This document shows, piece by piece, positions 1 through 8,970 of a stretch of DNA of 64,000 nucleotides. Made by a program: the position numbers and the translations under genes. The notes under the pieces are model-generated. The model made no database searches, was not told the origin of the DNA, and saw nothing but the letters and a program-made list of their open reading frames with translations. The DNA comes from Novosphingobium sp. PhB165 (GTDB lineage: Bacteria > Pseudomonadota > Alphaproteobacteria > Sphingomonadales > Sphingomonadaceae). How positions within the stretch are numbered: position 1 is the stretch's first letter; each line of letters begins with the position of its first letter. Location: the NCBI RefSeq assembly GCF_004341845.1, contig NZ_SLVB01000001.1:992001-1056000 (forward strand), written 5' to 3'.

Positions 1-249
1 TTCGACCAGCGCCTTGCGCAGCCGCGTCATCTGCACGCGCACGATCGAATCCGACGAGGCATCGAAATCCTCGTCCCGCCCGAAGACATCGAGCGCAATG
101 GCATAGCCTTTCAGCCTGTCCGCATGACCAGCGACAGTCTGTGTGACAAGATGGGTGAGAAGTTCCGCAAGCCGCGGCGAGGATCGGAAAGTAGCGGATC
201 CGACAACGCGCGAAAGCGCGTCCTGGAATTCGGCATGACTACGTTCCAT
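1..249 (-). CDS. Winged-helix transcriptional regulator, N-terminal fragment (runs off the window)
   Basis: The 83 visible codons are open and continue past the left edge, so only the N-terminus is present. Residues 48-82 contain GYAIALDVFGR, then SIVRVQMTRLRKAL. This pattern is seen at the start of TPR-containing or adenylate-cyclase-like regulators whose N-terminal winged helix resembles an OmpR-type domain. The ATG at 249 is chosen because AAGGGA lies about 6 nt upstream; an in-frame ATG at 318 is the alternative. The family is recognised from the motif only, and the output domain and target genes are outside the window. Confidence 0.6.
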   Translation of the reverse strand, partial: MERSHAEFQDALSRVVGSATFRSSPRLAELLTHLVTQTVAGHADRLKGYAIALDVFGRDEDFDASSDSIVRVQMTRLRKALVE

Positions 250-832
250 GTCATTCCCTTCGCGGACAAAATAGTCCGGATAGAGAGACTTGGCAAACGT
301 ACTTGCCGCCCGTTGCATGCAGCCGGGCGCGGTACGGCGCGGTTCAGGGCAATCCGCGCCGGTCCACTCCCCCCGGAGTAGACCGGCGCAGCGGGGCGGA
401 GTGAACTCCTGCCCGTTTTGCGACCCGAAGCAGCCACGGCCGTCCTCGGGGGACGGGCGTGGCCGGACTTGCGGGAAATGCGGGAATCCGATCGGCGGCA
501 GTAGGGGAAACCGCACGCGCCCGGCCCAACTCGGCACTCGTGAAACGGGCCGGATTCCAGCAGTTCTCGATACGAATGCAGTTTGCGAACCGGAGGAAGA
601 CAGCCTGAGCCGGCAAGTCCGCAATACGGAAGGCATCGACGTATCGAGCGACGAAACGGCTAATGACCCAAATCGGCCGGGGCCGTCAGTGTTTAACCGT
701 TAAACTGCGCGGGATTTGGGATTATCAGTGCTGAAACATCAGCATTTTACCAAGGAAGGGCGGCCGATACGGCAGGCCCTATTCCCGGTGATCATTCTCG
801 GCCGGATCATCATCCATCCGGCGAATCGCGTG
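250..832. other. Intergenic region with no supported gene
   Basis: No convincing coding sequence lies between the regulator fragment and the tRNA. Open frames on both strands are low-complexity Arg/Pro/Gly translations typical of GC-rich non-coding DNA. The one structured element noticed is a perfect 7-bp inverted repeat with a 1-bp spacer at 691-705 (gtttaac-c-gttaaac), which stands out as AT-rich and could be an operator or a TTAA-type regulator site. It is not clearly tied to any promoter. Confidence 0.4.
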
Positions 833-916
833 TGGTGCCCCTGGCCCGACTCGAACGGGCACGCCTTGCGACAAACGATTTTGAGTCGTTCGCGTCTACC
901 ATTCCGCCACAGGGGC
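833..916 (-). tRNA. tRNA-Leu (anticodon CAA)
   Basis: Read on the minus strand the gene folds as a cloverleaf. The acceptor stem GCCCCTG pairs with CAGGGGC, followed by A and an encoded CCA. The anticodon stem AACGA/TCGTT encloses a loop CTCAAAA, giving anticodon CAA for UUG codons. A variable arm typical of class II tRNAs precedes a T arm with GTTCGAGTC. The length of 84 nt fits tRNA-Leu. It lies downstream of, and in the same orientation as, the inositol monophosphatase gene. Confidence 0.95.
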
Positions 917-996
917 ACGCTTGCACGCCGGCCATTCATACGATGATGAACGGCCCTGACGCCGACGCCTTAGCCGCGCCGGCGCCCATGCTCAAG

Positions 997-1815
997 TCAC
1001 TTGAGCGCAGTTACCAATATCTTGTGGAGACGCGAGTGCAAAACGTCGTTGCCGGCAAGGATCTCGGTGTCGCAGATCGACGGCGAACGGCCCTTCCAGT
1101 CCGAAACGAAGCCGCCGGCCTCACGCACGAGAAGGCAGCCCGCGGCCGTGTCCCACGGCTTGAGATCGGCTTCCCAGAAGCCTTCGTAACGACCCGAGGC
1201 AACCCACGCGAGGTCGAGCGCGGCCGAACCGAAGCGGCGGATGCCCGCAACCTGCGGGGCAAGCCCGTGATAGATTCGCGTCCACTGCCCGGCATCGCCA
1301 TGGCCCGCGAACGGAATGCCGGTGGCGATCACGCTCTCGTCGAGGTGACGGCGCGAGGATACGCGCAGGCGGCGATCCTGAAGCCAGGCGCCGCGTGCCT
1401 TCTCGGCCCAGTAGCTCTCGTCAGTGACGGGCTGATAGATCAGTCCGGCAGTGACTTCGCCCCAGCCCTTGCCGTCAAGGCGCGGCTCCTGCACCGCGAT
1501 CGAAATCGCGAAGTGCGGAATGCCGTGAAGGAAGTTGGTCGTGCCGTCGAGCGGATCGACGATGAAGCGCGGCTTGGTGGGATCGCCCTCGATCTCGCCC
1601 GCTTCCTCGAACAGGAATCCCCAGTCGGGGCGCGCGGCGCGCAGTTCGTCCCAGATCGTCCGCTCGGCAGCCTGATCGGCCTTGGAGACGAAGTCCGCCG
1701 GGCCCTTGCGCGAGACCTGGAGGTGCTCGATTTCGCCGAAGTCGCGACGGAGCCGGTTGCCCGCCTTGCGGGCCGCCTTTTCCATCACGCGCATGAGACC
1801 GGAAATGGCCGCCAT
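997..1815 (-). CDS. suhB: Inositol monophosphatase family protein (SuhB-like)
   Basis: 272 residues, the usual size for the family. It hydrolyses inositol-1-phosphate or related sugar phosphates with Mg2+ in the cytoplasm; bacterial SuhB members can also bind RNA polymerase/Nus factors. Visible motifs are LFEEAGE (metal-binding Glu), VDPLDGTTNF (metal ligands and catalytic loop) and the C-terminal WDTAAGCLLVREAGG. It is the last gene of a minus-strand run that begins with efp; about 70 nt separate it from the secreted-protein gene upstream. The family call is firm; the physiological substrate is not known. Confidence 0.92.
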   Translation of the reverse strand: MAAISGLMRVMEKAARKAGNRLRRDFGEIEHLQVSRKGPADFVSKADQAAERTIWDELRAARPDWGFLFEEAGEIEGDPTKPRFIVDPLDGTTNFLHGIPHFAISIAVQEPRLDGKGWGEVTAGLIYQPVTDESYWAEKARGAWLQDRRLRVSSRRHLDESVIATGIPFAGHGDAGQWTRIYHGLAPQVAGIRRFGSAALDLAWVASGRYEGFWEADLKPWDTAAGCLLVREAGGFVSDWKGRSPSICDTEILAGNDVLHSRLHKILVTALK

Positions 1816-1887
1816 AATACCTTAGTCCTTCGATGGCCGGATGTTACCGGCCGGTTATCCATATGCAAGTCGGCCGCGCCGACCCGA

Positions 1888-2328
1888 TCATCGGCCCTGA
1901 ACGGGCTTTCCGGGCGCGGGCTGGCCCGGTGCAGCTTGGCCGGGTGCCGCCTGCGCGCTGTGATTGCAGATCGCCACCATGGCGCTCAGCATTTCATCAG
2001 GCTTGTCGCGGTGCACCTTCTCGGGATTGTCGGCGATGACCTTGTCCATCGCCGTACTGATCCGCGAGAGCGAATTGTTGTAGAGGCAGCCGACCAGCAC
2101 GCCCTTGACCGGTTCATCAACCTTGTCGGACTGGAGCCCGGAGATCAGCACCTTGAGGTAGAGCAGCGCGTGCTGCACCTCAGGCGGCGGTGCCGCAGGC
2201 TGCGGGGCCGGCTTGGCTGCGGACGCGGCGGCCGGCTTCGCGGCAGGCTTGGCCGCAGCCGCCAGCACCGGTGAGGCGCCGAAGGCCAGAGAACCGGCGA
2301 GCAGCGCGGAAACGACCGCCCGGCGCAT
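1888..2328 (-). CDS. Small secreted protein of unknown function
   Basis: 146 residues. The first ~24 form a clear signal peptide ending in an Ala-rich cleavage region, followed by an Ala/Pro/Lys-rich linker to about residue 48. A small globular segment then holds two cysteines (in VGCLYNN and AICNHS) that could form a disulfide in the periplasm. The C-terminus is again Ala/Pro/Gly-rich. Its ATG overlaps the efp stop codon (TGATG), so the two are probably translationally coupled. I do not recognise a family. Confidence 0.8.
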   Translation of the reverse strand: MRRAVVSALLAGSLAFGASPVLAAAAKPAAKPAAASAAKPAPQPAAPPPEVQHALLYLKVLISGLQSDKVDEPVKGVLVGCLYNNSLSRISTAMDKVIADNPEKVHRDKPDEMLSAMVAICNHSAQAAPGQAAPGQPAPGKPVQGR

Positions 2329-2891
2329 CAGTCGGCCTTCCTGACGTAGGCCTTCTCGTACACGTCGACGACGATGCGCGTACCGCTTTCGATGTGCGGC
2401 GGCACCATCACGCGCACCCCGTTGTCGAGCACGGCGGGCTTGTAGCTGGACGAAGCGGTCTGGCCCTTCACCACGGCGTCGGCTTCGACGATGGTAGCTT
2501 CAACCTGTTCGGGGAGCTGGACCGAGATCGGACGCTCTTCCCACAGTTCGAGAAGAACCTGCATGCCGTCCTGAAGGAACGACGCGGCATCGCCGAGCAG
2601 GTCGGCCGGGAGCTGGATCTGCTCGTAGGTTTCGATGTCCATGAACACCAGCTGGTCACCCTCGACATAAAGGAACTGGAAGTCCTTGGTGTCGAGACGC
2701 ACCTTTTCGACGGTGTCGGCGCTGCGGAAGCGCACGTTCGTCTTGCGGCCGTCGATGAGGTTCTTCATCTCGACCTGCATGAAGGCGCCGCCCTTGCCCG
2801 GCTGGGTGTGCTGCGTCTTGGCAACTTTCCAGATGCCCTTTTCGTATTCGAGGATATTGCCGGGACGAATGTCGACGCCGCTGATCTTCAT
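2328..2891 (-). CDS. efp: Translation elongation factor P
   Basis: 187 residues from the start [12 protein letters not shown], exactly the normal EF-P length. The open frame extends further upstream but that part has no family similarity. EF-P binds stalled ribosomes near the E site and promotes peptide bond formation at polyproline stretches. The tip loop of the first KOW-like domain reads TQPGKGGA, with the conserved lysine. The OB domains follow, with the family's C-terminal signature in [14 protein letters not shown]. It heads a minus-strand unit with the small secreted protein and suhB. Confidence 0.97.
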   Translation of the reverse strand: MKISGVDIRPGNILEYEKGIWKVAKTQHTQPGKGGAFMQVEMKNLIDGRKTNVRFRSADTVEKVRLDTKDFQFLYVEGDQLVFMDIETYEQIQLPADLLGDAASFLQDGMQVLLELWEERPISVQLPEQVEATIVEADAVVKGQTASSSYKPAVLDNGVRVMVPPHIESGTRIVVDVYEKAYVRKAD

Positions 2892-2997
2892 GGAGTAAAC
2901 CTTAAGATGGGAAAGAGCCGGTGTACGGAAAGCATGGGCCCTTAGCCGAGGACACTGACTGTGGCAATTGCTTCGCGCCAATGCTAGCGCATTGGTC

Positions 2998-3465
2998 ATG
3001 AATCGCGCCTTATTCGCCCCTGCTCGAGCGCTTGCGCCCGCATTGCTGCTTGCGCCCGTCCTGCTGATGACCATGGCCGCGCCGGTGGCGGCGCGCAACT
3101 CGGCACCGCCGATCCCCGGCGGCCCCTTGGGAACATTGGCGCTGGGCCGCTACAACTGCGAGAAGGACGGCGATGCCGGTGGTCCGGTGGGAATCCCGGT
3201 GCCGACGCTCAATTTCCAGGTGGTCATCTATTCCAGCTACAAAGGCGTCGACGGCGTGCGCGGCAGTTATCTGTTAACTGGCGACGACGTGGTGATGACC
3301 GGCGGCGGACTCAGGGGCATGCGCCTGCACCGCATTTCGCCCGGCTTCCTGCGCGTGGTCGGTGCGGACGGCGCCGATACCGAAACGCGCTGCGTGCTGA
3401 GTTCGCGCAGGCCGCAGTTCCATGGCGATTCCGGTTCGAGTTCCGATTCCGACAGCGACGGTTGA
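2998..3465 (+). CDS. Small secreted protein of unknown function
   Basis: 155 residues from the preferred ATG, which puts a strong signal peptide (hydrophobic [22 protein letters not shown]) at the N-terminus; an upstream in-frame ATG at 2968 would bury it. The mature part is Gly-rich, starts near NSAPPIPGG, has a Cys in YNCEKDG and another in ETRCVL, and ends in a Ser/Asp-rich tail. It is divergent from efp, whose start is about 100 nt away. No family recognised; a periplasmic or surface location is inferred from the signal peptide only. Confidence 0.75.
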   Translation: MNRALFAPARALAPALLLAPVLLMTMAAPVAARNSAPPIPGGPLGTLALGRYNCEKDGDAGGPVGIPVPTLNFQVVIYSSYKGVDGVRGSYLLTGDDVVMTGGGLRGMRLHRISPGFLRVVGADGADTETRCVLSSRRPQFHGDSGSSSDSDSDG

Positions 3466-3579
3466 TCTCTCCGCTTAATGGCAGCACCTAAAGGTCCCCG
3501 CGGCTGATCGCTCCGGCGGTTTGCCCTGACTTCCGATCCACTCTAGCCACCGGCAATACGAATTGCGGGGAGCAGGACA

Positions 3580-4392
3580 ATGGACCTCGGATTGGCCGGA
3601 AAGCTGGCGATCGTCACCGGGGCGACCGCCAATATCGGCCGCGCCATAGCGCTCGAACTGGCACGCGAAGGGGCACGGACCGTACTTGTCGGCCGCGATG
3701 CGGAGGCCGGCGCACGACTGGCCGAGGAATGCCGGCTGGCCGGAGCGCCTGAGGCGCTTTTCGTTGCCGCCGACCTCACCGACCCGGGCACTCCGGCCCG
3801 CGTGCTGGACGCTGCCGAGACACTTGGCCCGGTCGATGTGCTGGTCAACAACGTGGGCGGCAATGTCGCGCAGGGCTTCTTTGCCGATTCCGATCCCGCC
3901 ACCTGGATGGCCGATATCGACCTCAATTTCGGCACGGTGCTGCGCATGACCCATGCCGTGCTGCCGGGCATGATCGTGCGCAAGGCGGGCGCCATCGTCA
4001 ATGTCGGCTCCACTGCGGCGCTTGTCGGCGACTACCAGCTTGCGGTCTATTCGGCCGCCAAGGGCGCGGTGCACAGCTTCACCGTGGTCCTGGCCAAGGA
4101 ACTGGGCCAGCACGGTATCCGCGTGAACGCCATCGCACCCTACGCCACGATCTCCCGCGATCCCGCCGCATTCAGCAAAGGCAGCCGCTTCCATCCCGAA
4201 TCCGGCATGTTCAGCCGCGGAACCGCCAGCGTGTCCGAGGAGGACCGCGCAATCCGCCAGCGCCGCACGTTCGTCGGGCGGCCTTTTGCGCTGCCCGAGG
4301 AAATGGCGGGCATGGTCGCTTTCCTTGCGGGCGAGCGGGCCAGCTTCATCACCGGGCAAGTCTATCCGGTGGATGGCGGGGCGCTGCTCTAA
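3580..4392 (+). CDS. SDR family oxidoreductase
   Basis: 270 residues, a classical short-chain dehydrogenase/reductase using NAD(P). Visible are the cofactor motif TGATANIG near residues 14-21, the NNVGG variant of the NNAG structural motif, the catalytic Ser in NVGSTAAL and the YSAAK active-site pair. A good Shine-Dalgarno (GGGGAG) sits about 8 nt before the ATG. It is followed 26 nt later by a SnoaL-like gene and probably forms an operon with it. A role in oxidising or reducing an alcohol/ketone intermediate of the neighbouring catabolic pathway is inferred; the substrate is unknown. Confidence 0.88.
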   Translation: MDLGLAGKLAIVTGATANIGRAIALELAREGARTVLVGRDAEAGARLAEECRLAGAPEALFVAADLTDPGTPARVLDAAETLGPVDVLVNNVGGNVAQGFFADSDPATWMADIDLNFGTVLRMTHAVLPGMIVRKAGAIVNVGSTAALVGDYQLAVYSAAKGAVHSFTVVLAKELGQHGIRVNAIAPYATISRDPAAFSKGSRFHPESGMFSRGTASVSEEDRAIRQRRTFVGRPFALPEEMAGMVAFLAGERASFITGQVYPVDGGALL

Positions 4393-4418
4393 AACGCGAA
4401 ATCCGGGAAGGGTAAGAC

Positions 4419-4952
4419 ATGGCCATCGACGAAAAGGCACTCCGCGAACTGCTCGACAAGGACGCGATCCGCGATCTGGTGCTGCTCTATTCGCGCGCGA
4501 TCGACCGGCAGGACATTGCGCTGCTGCGCGATCTCTACACCGAGGATGCCACCGACTCGCATGGCGACAGCTTCGATGGTCCGGCGGAAGACTACTGCCG
4601 TTTCATCGAGGGGTCGTTCCCCTACATGCCCTATTCGGGCCACCATGTGTGCAACCATATGATCGCCGTGGATGCCGGGGGCGATACGGCGTGCGGCGAA
4701 GTCTACGCGCTGGCGTGGCACCTCATTCCGGCGCGCGACGGCTCGCAGGAAGAGGACTTCATGGCGGTGCGCTACATCGATAATTACCGCCGCTGTGCCG
4801 ACGGCAAATGGCGCTTCTCGAAGCGCGTGGTGACCTACGACTTCAAGCTGCGCCGCCCCTTCGACGGCGGCGGATTGCTCGGCCAGGGCGCAGCGGACCC
4901 GAGCTATGCCCTGTGCGACCATCCGCTCTTCGCGCGGGGCGCGCGGACCTGA
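4419..4952 (+). CDS. Nuclear transport factor 2 / SnoaL-like family protein
   Basis: 177 residues with the layout of a SnoaL_4-type cone fold: an N-terminal helix with DKDAIRDLVLLYSRAIDRQD, then YTEDATDSHGD, and a beta-rich second half with GHHVCNHMI and RRCADGKWRFSKRVVTYD. Members include small dehydratases, isomerases and hydroxylase-like proteins acting on polyketides, steroids or bile acids. The gene follows an SDR by 26 nt, suggesting both act on one intermediate. The fold assignment is reasonable; the activity is not predictable from sequence alone. Confidence 0.82.
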   Translation: MAIDEKALRELLDKDAIRDLVLLYSRAIDRQDIALLRDLYTEDATDSHGDSFDGPAEDYCRFIEGSFPYMPYSGHHVCNHMIAVDAGGDTACGEVYALAWHLIPARDGSQEEDFMAVRYIDNYRRCADGKWRFSKRVVTYDFKLRRPFDGGGLLGQGAADPSYALCDHPLFARGART

Positions 4953-5019
4953 GAAAACAGCCCTCGCCGCCTACCCTCGGCAGCACGATGATCGTCTGCC
5001 GAGGTGGCTTGCAGCAGGC

Positions 5020-5823
5020 TCAGGCCGAAGGCGCATAGCCTCCGTTAAGCGGATAAGTCTGCCCCGTGATCCATTCCGCCGCGTTCGAGCAGAGGAAGCT
5101 CACCAGCGCGGCCACATCGCTCGACTTGCCGTAGCGGCGGATCGTGTAGCGCGACAGCATCGCCTTGGCATGATCGCTCGCCGTCACTTCGGCCAGTTGC
5201 TCCTCGCTCATGTCCGGCATCAGCGCGGAGAGCGAGACCGAATTGCAGGTCACGTTATAGCGCCCCAGTTCCTTGGCGATCGAGCGCATGAAGCCCTGCG
5301 CGCCGGCCTTGGCCGAGGCATAGACGGCCATCTTGGCCTCACCCACGCGGCCCGAATCCGAAACGATGGTGACGATCCGCCCGCGTTTCGCCTCGACCAT
5401 GTTGGGGATCAGCGCATAGCTGCAATTGTAGACCCCGTAGAGATTGGTGCCGAGATAGCGCTGCCAGTGCGCCGGGTCTTCCTCCCAGAAGTTCTGCGTC
5501 GGCCGAATTGAGGCCGTGGGGCCCGCCATGCCGGCATTGTTGACGAGCACGGTCGCCGCACCCAGTTCGCGGGTGATCGCCGTGTTGGCCGCCCTTGCCG
5601 CTTCCAGGTCGGTAACGTCGAACGGCACCGCCAGTGCCGGCACGCCCAGCGCGCGCACTTCGGCTGCCACGGCCTCCGCCCGCTCGGCAACGTAGTCGTT
5701 CACGGCGATGCCGCCCGCATTGTGCCGGGCCAGTTCCAGAGCGGTCGCCCGCCCCGCATTCTGTCCGGCGCCGGTGACCAGTGCCACTTGTCCGCCCAGA
5801 TCGATCAGATCGCTTCCCTGCAT
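5020..5823 (-). CDS. SDR family oxidoreductase
   Basis: About 267 residues from the ATG preceded by GAGGA; an ATG five codons upstream (5838) is also possible. Motifs: TGAGQNAGR for the cofactor, LVNNAG, a Ser in IVSDSGRVG and YASAK. The last ~25 residues (ITGQTYPLNGGYAPS) are typical of the SDR C-terminus. It converges on the SnoaL-like gene and diverges from the next SDR. Likely an NAD(P)-dependent ketone/alcohol oxidoreductase of the catabolic region; substrate unknown. Confidence 0.88.
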   Translation of the reverse strand: MQGSDLIDLGGQVALVTGAGQNAGRATALELARHNAGGIAVNDYVAERAEAVAAEVRALGVPALAVPFDVTDLEAARAANTAITRELGAATVLVNNAGMAGPTASIRPTQNFWEEDPAHWQRYLGTNLYGVYNCSYALIPNMVEAKRGRIVTIVSDSGRVGEAKMAVYASAKAGAQGFMRSIAKELGRYNVTCNSVSLSALMPDMSEEQLAEVTASDHAKAMLSRYTIRRYGKSSDVAALVSFLCSNAAEWITGQTYPLNGGYAPSA

Positions 5824-5978
5824 TCTGTCCTCATCCATTGATTTCTTCTGTCACGGTCAAGTTTCGCACGGCCTTGCGTGCCTCGCGACGGCCTGAGACC
5901 CGATATCGCGCGCGCGGTTACGCCATCGCTCCAAGGGTGCTTAGTCTTGTCCGCAAACAGGAAATCGGGAGAGACGGG

Positions 5979-6764
5979 ATGATCGAAGGCTTTGACCTGA
6001 CCGGACGCGCTGCGCTGGTCACCGGCGGCGGCACCGGCATCGGCAAGGAAGTGGCACGCCTGCTGGCGCAGCGCGGTGCCGATGTCATGCTGGTTGCCCG
6101 CCGCGCCGACCGGCTGGAGGCCGCCGCGCGCGAGATCGCGGAAGAGACCGGCCGCCGCGTGGCAAGCCTGTCCTGCGACGTAACCGATGCCGACGCGGCC
6201 ACGGCCATGGTTCAGGAAGCGGCAGATCGGCTGGGGCGGCTCGACGTGCTCATCAACAATGCCGGAATGTCGAGCTTTTCCGCGCTTTCGAAGATGGCGC
6301 CCGAACTTTGGGACAAGGACGTTCGGCTCAATCTCAATGCCGCGTTCTACGTCTCGCACGCGGCCATCGCCCATCTCAAGGCGCATGGGAACGGGGCGGT
6401 GGTCAATGTCTCGTCGCTGGCCGGGATCAACGGCACGGTGGGCTGCGGCGCCTATTCCGCCGCCAAGGCAGGACTCCAGATGTTCACCCGCGTCGCCGCC
6501 GCCGAATGGGGGCCTGCTGGCGTGCGCGTCAATTGCGTGGCGCCGGGCATGATCGCCACCGAGCTTGCGAAACGAGGCTGGGCCAAGGTCGGCTTCGACG
6601 CGACCGATGCGTGCAAGGTGTTTCCTCTGCGCCGGCCGGGGACTCCGCTGGAAGTGGCGCAGGCGATTGCCTTCCTCGCCAGTGATGCGGCCAGCTACAA
6701 CACCGGCGAAACGCTGACGGTGGGTGGCGGTCCACAGCTCAAAGGCATGATCGACGCGGATTGA
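5979..6764 (+). CDS. SDR family oxidoreductase
   Basis: 261 residues from the ATG that directly follows a GGGAGAGACGGG ribosome-binding stretch; upstream in-frame codons lack family similarity. Cofactor motif TGGGTGIGKE, then LINNAGMSS, catalytic Ser in NVSSLAG and YSAAK, and a C-terminal NTGETLTVGGG segment. Closest in style to 3-oxoacyl-ACP reductase or hydroxysteroid-type SDRs. A pair of REP-like palindromic arms follows its stop codon. The specific reaction is not known. Confidence 0.88.
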   Translation: MIEGFDLTGRAALVTGGGTGIGKEVARLLAQRGADVMLVARRADRLEAAAREIAEETGRRVASLSCDVTDADAATAMVQEAADRLGRLDVLINNAGMSSFSALSKMAPELWDKDVRLNLNAAFYVSHAAIAHLKAHGNGAVVNVSSLAGINGTVGCGAYSAAKAGLQMFTRVAAAEWGPAGVRVNCVAPGMIATELAKRGWAKVGFDATDACKVFPLRRPGTPLEVAQAIAFLASDAASYNTGETLTVGGGPQLKGMIDAD

Positions 6765-6796
6765 ACGGCGGAGCACCACACTCTCGGCACAACACT

Positions 6797-6880
6797 CGTC
6801 GCCCCCGCGAAGGCGGGGGCCCCGCTTCCTTCTCGCTACGTCTCAAGAACAAGCGGGGTCCCCGCCTCCGCGGGGACGAC
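6797..6880. repeat. REP-type inverted repeat, copy 1
   Basis: Two arms of about 31 bp, the first beginning cgtcgcccccgcgaaggcg and the second ending ccgcggggacgacg, are near-perfect reverse complements around a ~22-bp spacer, and each arm is itself an imperfect palindrome around gcgaaggcg or its variant. The same element recurs at 10465, 12912, 16391, 29454 and 62233, always between genes. This is the signature of a repetitive extragenic palindrome family rather than a gene-specific terminator. Confidence 0.85.
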
Positions 6881-6907
6881 GGATCGTGTTTGGATGGGCA
6901 GCGCGCC

Positions 6908-7825
6908 CTATCCCCAGAGCGCCTCTGCCGCCGCCAGTCCCTGCGCGCCGCGTCCGCCCAGTTCCGAGGTCAGCAGCTTGAGCCGGTACGTCCACAAATG
7001 CAGCGGATGCTCCAGCGTCATGCCCATGCCGCCAAGGAACTGGTGGTAATCGTAGCACACCCGCTTGGCGGCTTCCTGCGCATGAAGCAGGGCCATGGCC
7101 GCGTCGGCACTGTCGCCGGTGGCCGCCGCGCGCATGGCGAGCCAGTGAGCGGTATTGGTCACCACTTGCGCCTCGGCCAGACGGTGGCGCATGGCCTGGA
7201 AGGTCGCGAGCGGGCGGCCGAACTGCTTGCGCTCGGACACATAGGTCACCACGCTTGCCAGAGCCGCGCCGAGCAGCCCCGCTGCTTCCGCCGCCATGGC
7301 GACGCGCCATGCGCGAGTCACTTCGGCGGGATCGACATCGTGCGAAGTCATCGCCTCGGGCAGCCCGGTCAGGAAGGCCACCGGATAAGCGTAAAGCGTA
7401 TCCTCCTGCGCCGCGGCGATCTGATCGGCGCTCGCCGTGAAACTGCGAACGCCCGACTGGCCGACAACCACCACCGTCGCACCGGGACGCAGAAAGCGCA
7501 CGGGCCCAGAGGTCCGGCCTTCCTCGACCAGACAAAGCGGACGCGGCAACTCGGGATCGATCAGCGGGCGCACCAGAGCCGATGCCGCCGCTTCCACCGC
7601 GAACGGCAGGCGCGCCAGCTTCTCGACTACCAGCGCTGCGGTTACGGGGCCGAGTTCCTCAACCGCCATGACATCGAGAAAGCCGTTCTCGACAAGCGCC
7701 GCGTCAAGTTCCGCGCTTTCCAACGCCAGCCCGGCATCATGGAGCGGCGCCGAGGCGAACGGCCGTGCGAGCGCTTCGACGAAATCGAGGACCTGCGTCT
7801 GGTCTTCGTTAAGGGCAAGCTGCAT
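6908..7825 (-). CDS. Acyl-CoA dehydrogenase family protein, short subunit
   Basis: 305 residues from MQLALNEDQT; its ATG overlaps the TGA of the upstream acyl-CoA dehydrogenase (TGATG), so the two are translationally coupled. It is shorter than a canonical ~380-residue ACAD: the N-terminal helical domain is present, the middle beta domain is reduced, and the C-terminal helical domain retains RKQFGRPLATFQAMRHRLA and GGMGMTLEHPLHL. Such short/long pairs form alpha2-beta2 ACADs known from steroid side-chain degradation (FadE/ChsE type), where each subunit supplies part of the FAD and substrate site. Pairing is seen; the substrate is inferred at most to be bulky. Confidence 0.85.
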   Translation of the reverse strand: MQLALNEDQTQVLDFVEALARPFASAPLHDAGLALESAELDAALVENGFLDVMAVEELGPVTAALVVEKLARLPFAVEAAASALVRPLIDPELPRPLCLVEEGRTSGPVRFLRPGATVVVVGQSGVRSFTASADQIAAAQEDTLYAYPVAFLTGLPEAMTSHDVDPAEVTRAWRVAMAAEAAGLLGAALASVVTYVSERKQFGRPLATFQAMRHRLAEAQVVTNTAHWLAMRAAATGDSADAAMALLHAQEAAKRVCYDYHQFLGGMGMTLEHPLHLWTYRLKLLTSELGGRGAQGLAAAEALWG

Positions 7826-8970
7826 CAGCGCGGCTCCCGGGGCAGTTCCAGCACGTCGCTGGCGATGATATTGAGCTGGATCTCGGCCGATCCAGCGGCG
7901 ACACCGGCGACGATGCCGCGCTGGTGGTGCATCTTGAGATAGGGCGAAGCGCCCGCGAGCGCTTCGGGCAGGAACTCCACCACGAATTCGCAAACCGCGC
8001 GTTCGGCCATAACGGTGGCATAGCGGGCAGAGCTGGACTCGGCGCCGATGGCCAGCCCGTCCACGCGCTTCTGGACGACGGCATAATTGGCCGTTCCCGC
8101 CGCCTCGCAGAGCGCCGCACAGCGCGCCGCCTCGATCCGGACGTATTCGCGGGTGAAGTCGCCGCGATCCTTGAGCATCATGACAGCACGGTCGAGCGCG
8201 GCGCGGGCCAAGGTGAAGCGCGGAATGCCGAGGCGTTCATTGCGCAGCGAATAGGCGACGATCTCCCAAGCCTGTCCCTCCTCGCCGAAACGAGCGGTCT
8301 CGGGCACGGTCACGTCATCGAAGAAGACTTCGTGAATGTCGCCCTCGCCGATCAGCGAGGGGATCTGGCGCACGGTGATGCCCGGCGTGTCCATCGGCAC
8401 GAGGACGATGGTAATGCCCTTCTTGCGGTCATCACTGGTGCGCGTGAGCAGGAAGCAGGTGTCCGCCAGCCCGGCGTAGGAAGTCCAGATTTTCTGGCCG
8501 TTGATGACGTAATGGCCATCCTTCAGCACGGCGCGGGTGCGCAAGGACGCAAGGTCCGATCCCGCATCCGGCTCCGAGAAGCCCTGACACCACAGCGATT
8601 CCCCGCGCGTGATCGGCTCCAGATAGCGCGCCTTCTGCTCGGCCGTGCCGTACTTTTCCAGCGTGGGGCCGATCCAGTTGACGTTCATGTACTGTCCGCC
8701 GCGCGGCTCACCGGCGATCCACATCTCTTCGGAGAGGATCTGCTGCTCCCAGGGCCCCAGCCCCTCACCGCCCATCTCCTTGGGCCAGTGCGGGAACAGC
8801 AGGCCCACTTCGGCCAGTTTCTCGCAAAAACCGCGGGCAAACGCCGTCAGCGCCGGAGACGCGGGACCGTGTTCGGAGAACTTCTCCCACCCCTCGGGCA
8901 GCTGGGCGTGCAGGAAGTCCCGGATCTTGTGCCGGAACGCATCCTGTTCCTCGGTCCATTCGAACTGCAT
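7825..8970 (-). CDS. Acyl-CoA dehydrogenase, long subunit
   Basis: 381 residues from MQFEWTEEQDAFR, full length for the family; the frame is open upstream to 9033 but without similarity. It introduces an alpha-beta double bond into an acyl-CoA using FAD. Motifs: WCQGFSEPDAGSDLASL in the FAD/substrate region, GQKIWTSYA, and a C-terminal AEIQLNIIASDVLELPREPR. The next gene downstream encodes a short ACAD with a TGATG overlap, so the two probably assemble as a heteromer. It diverges from a broken secreted-protein gene at 9164. Confidence 0.9.
   Translation of the reverse strand: MQFEWTEEQDAFRHKIRDFLHAQLPEGWEKFSEHGPASPALTAFARGFCEKLAEVGLLFPHWPKEMGGEGLGPWEQQILSEEMWIAGEPRGGQYMNVNWIGPTLEKYGTAEQKARYLEPITRGESLWCQGFSEPDAGSDLASLRTRAVLKDGHYVINGQKIWTSYAGLADTCFLLTRTSDDRKKGITIVLVPMDTPGITVRQIPSLIGEGDIHEVFFDDVTVPETARFGEEGQAWEIVAYSLRNERLGIPRFTLARAALDRAVMMLKDRGDFTREYVRIEAARCAALCEAAGTANYAVVQKRVDGLAIGAESSSARYATVMAERAVCEFVVEFLPEALAGASPYLKMHHQRGIVAGVAAGSAEIQLNIIASDVLELPREPR

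Noticed and set aside
290..703. 137-codon frame with two CxxC pairs (CPFCDP and CGKCGN), possibly a zinc ribbon
   Set aside because: The rest is Arg/Pro/Ser-rich with no fold signature, no ribosome-binding site was seen, and an equally long frame lies opposite. The CxxC pairs look coincidental.
832..2274. 480-codon plus-strand frame over tRNA-Leu, suhB and the secreted protein
   Set aside because: It runs through a tRNA gene and two supported minus-strand genes.
6797..6880. CRISPR-like reading of the recurring palindromic repeats
   Set aside because: The copies are tens of kilobases apart, there is no regular spacer array, and no cas gene is present.
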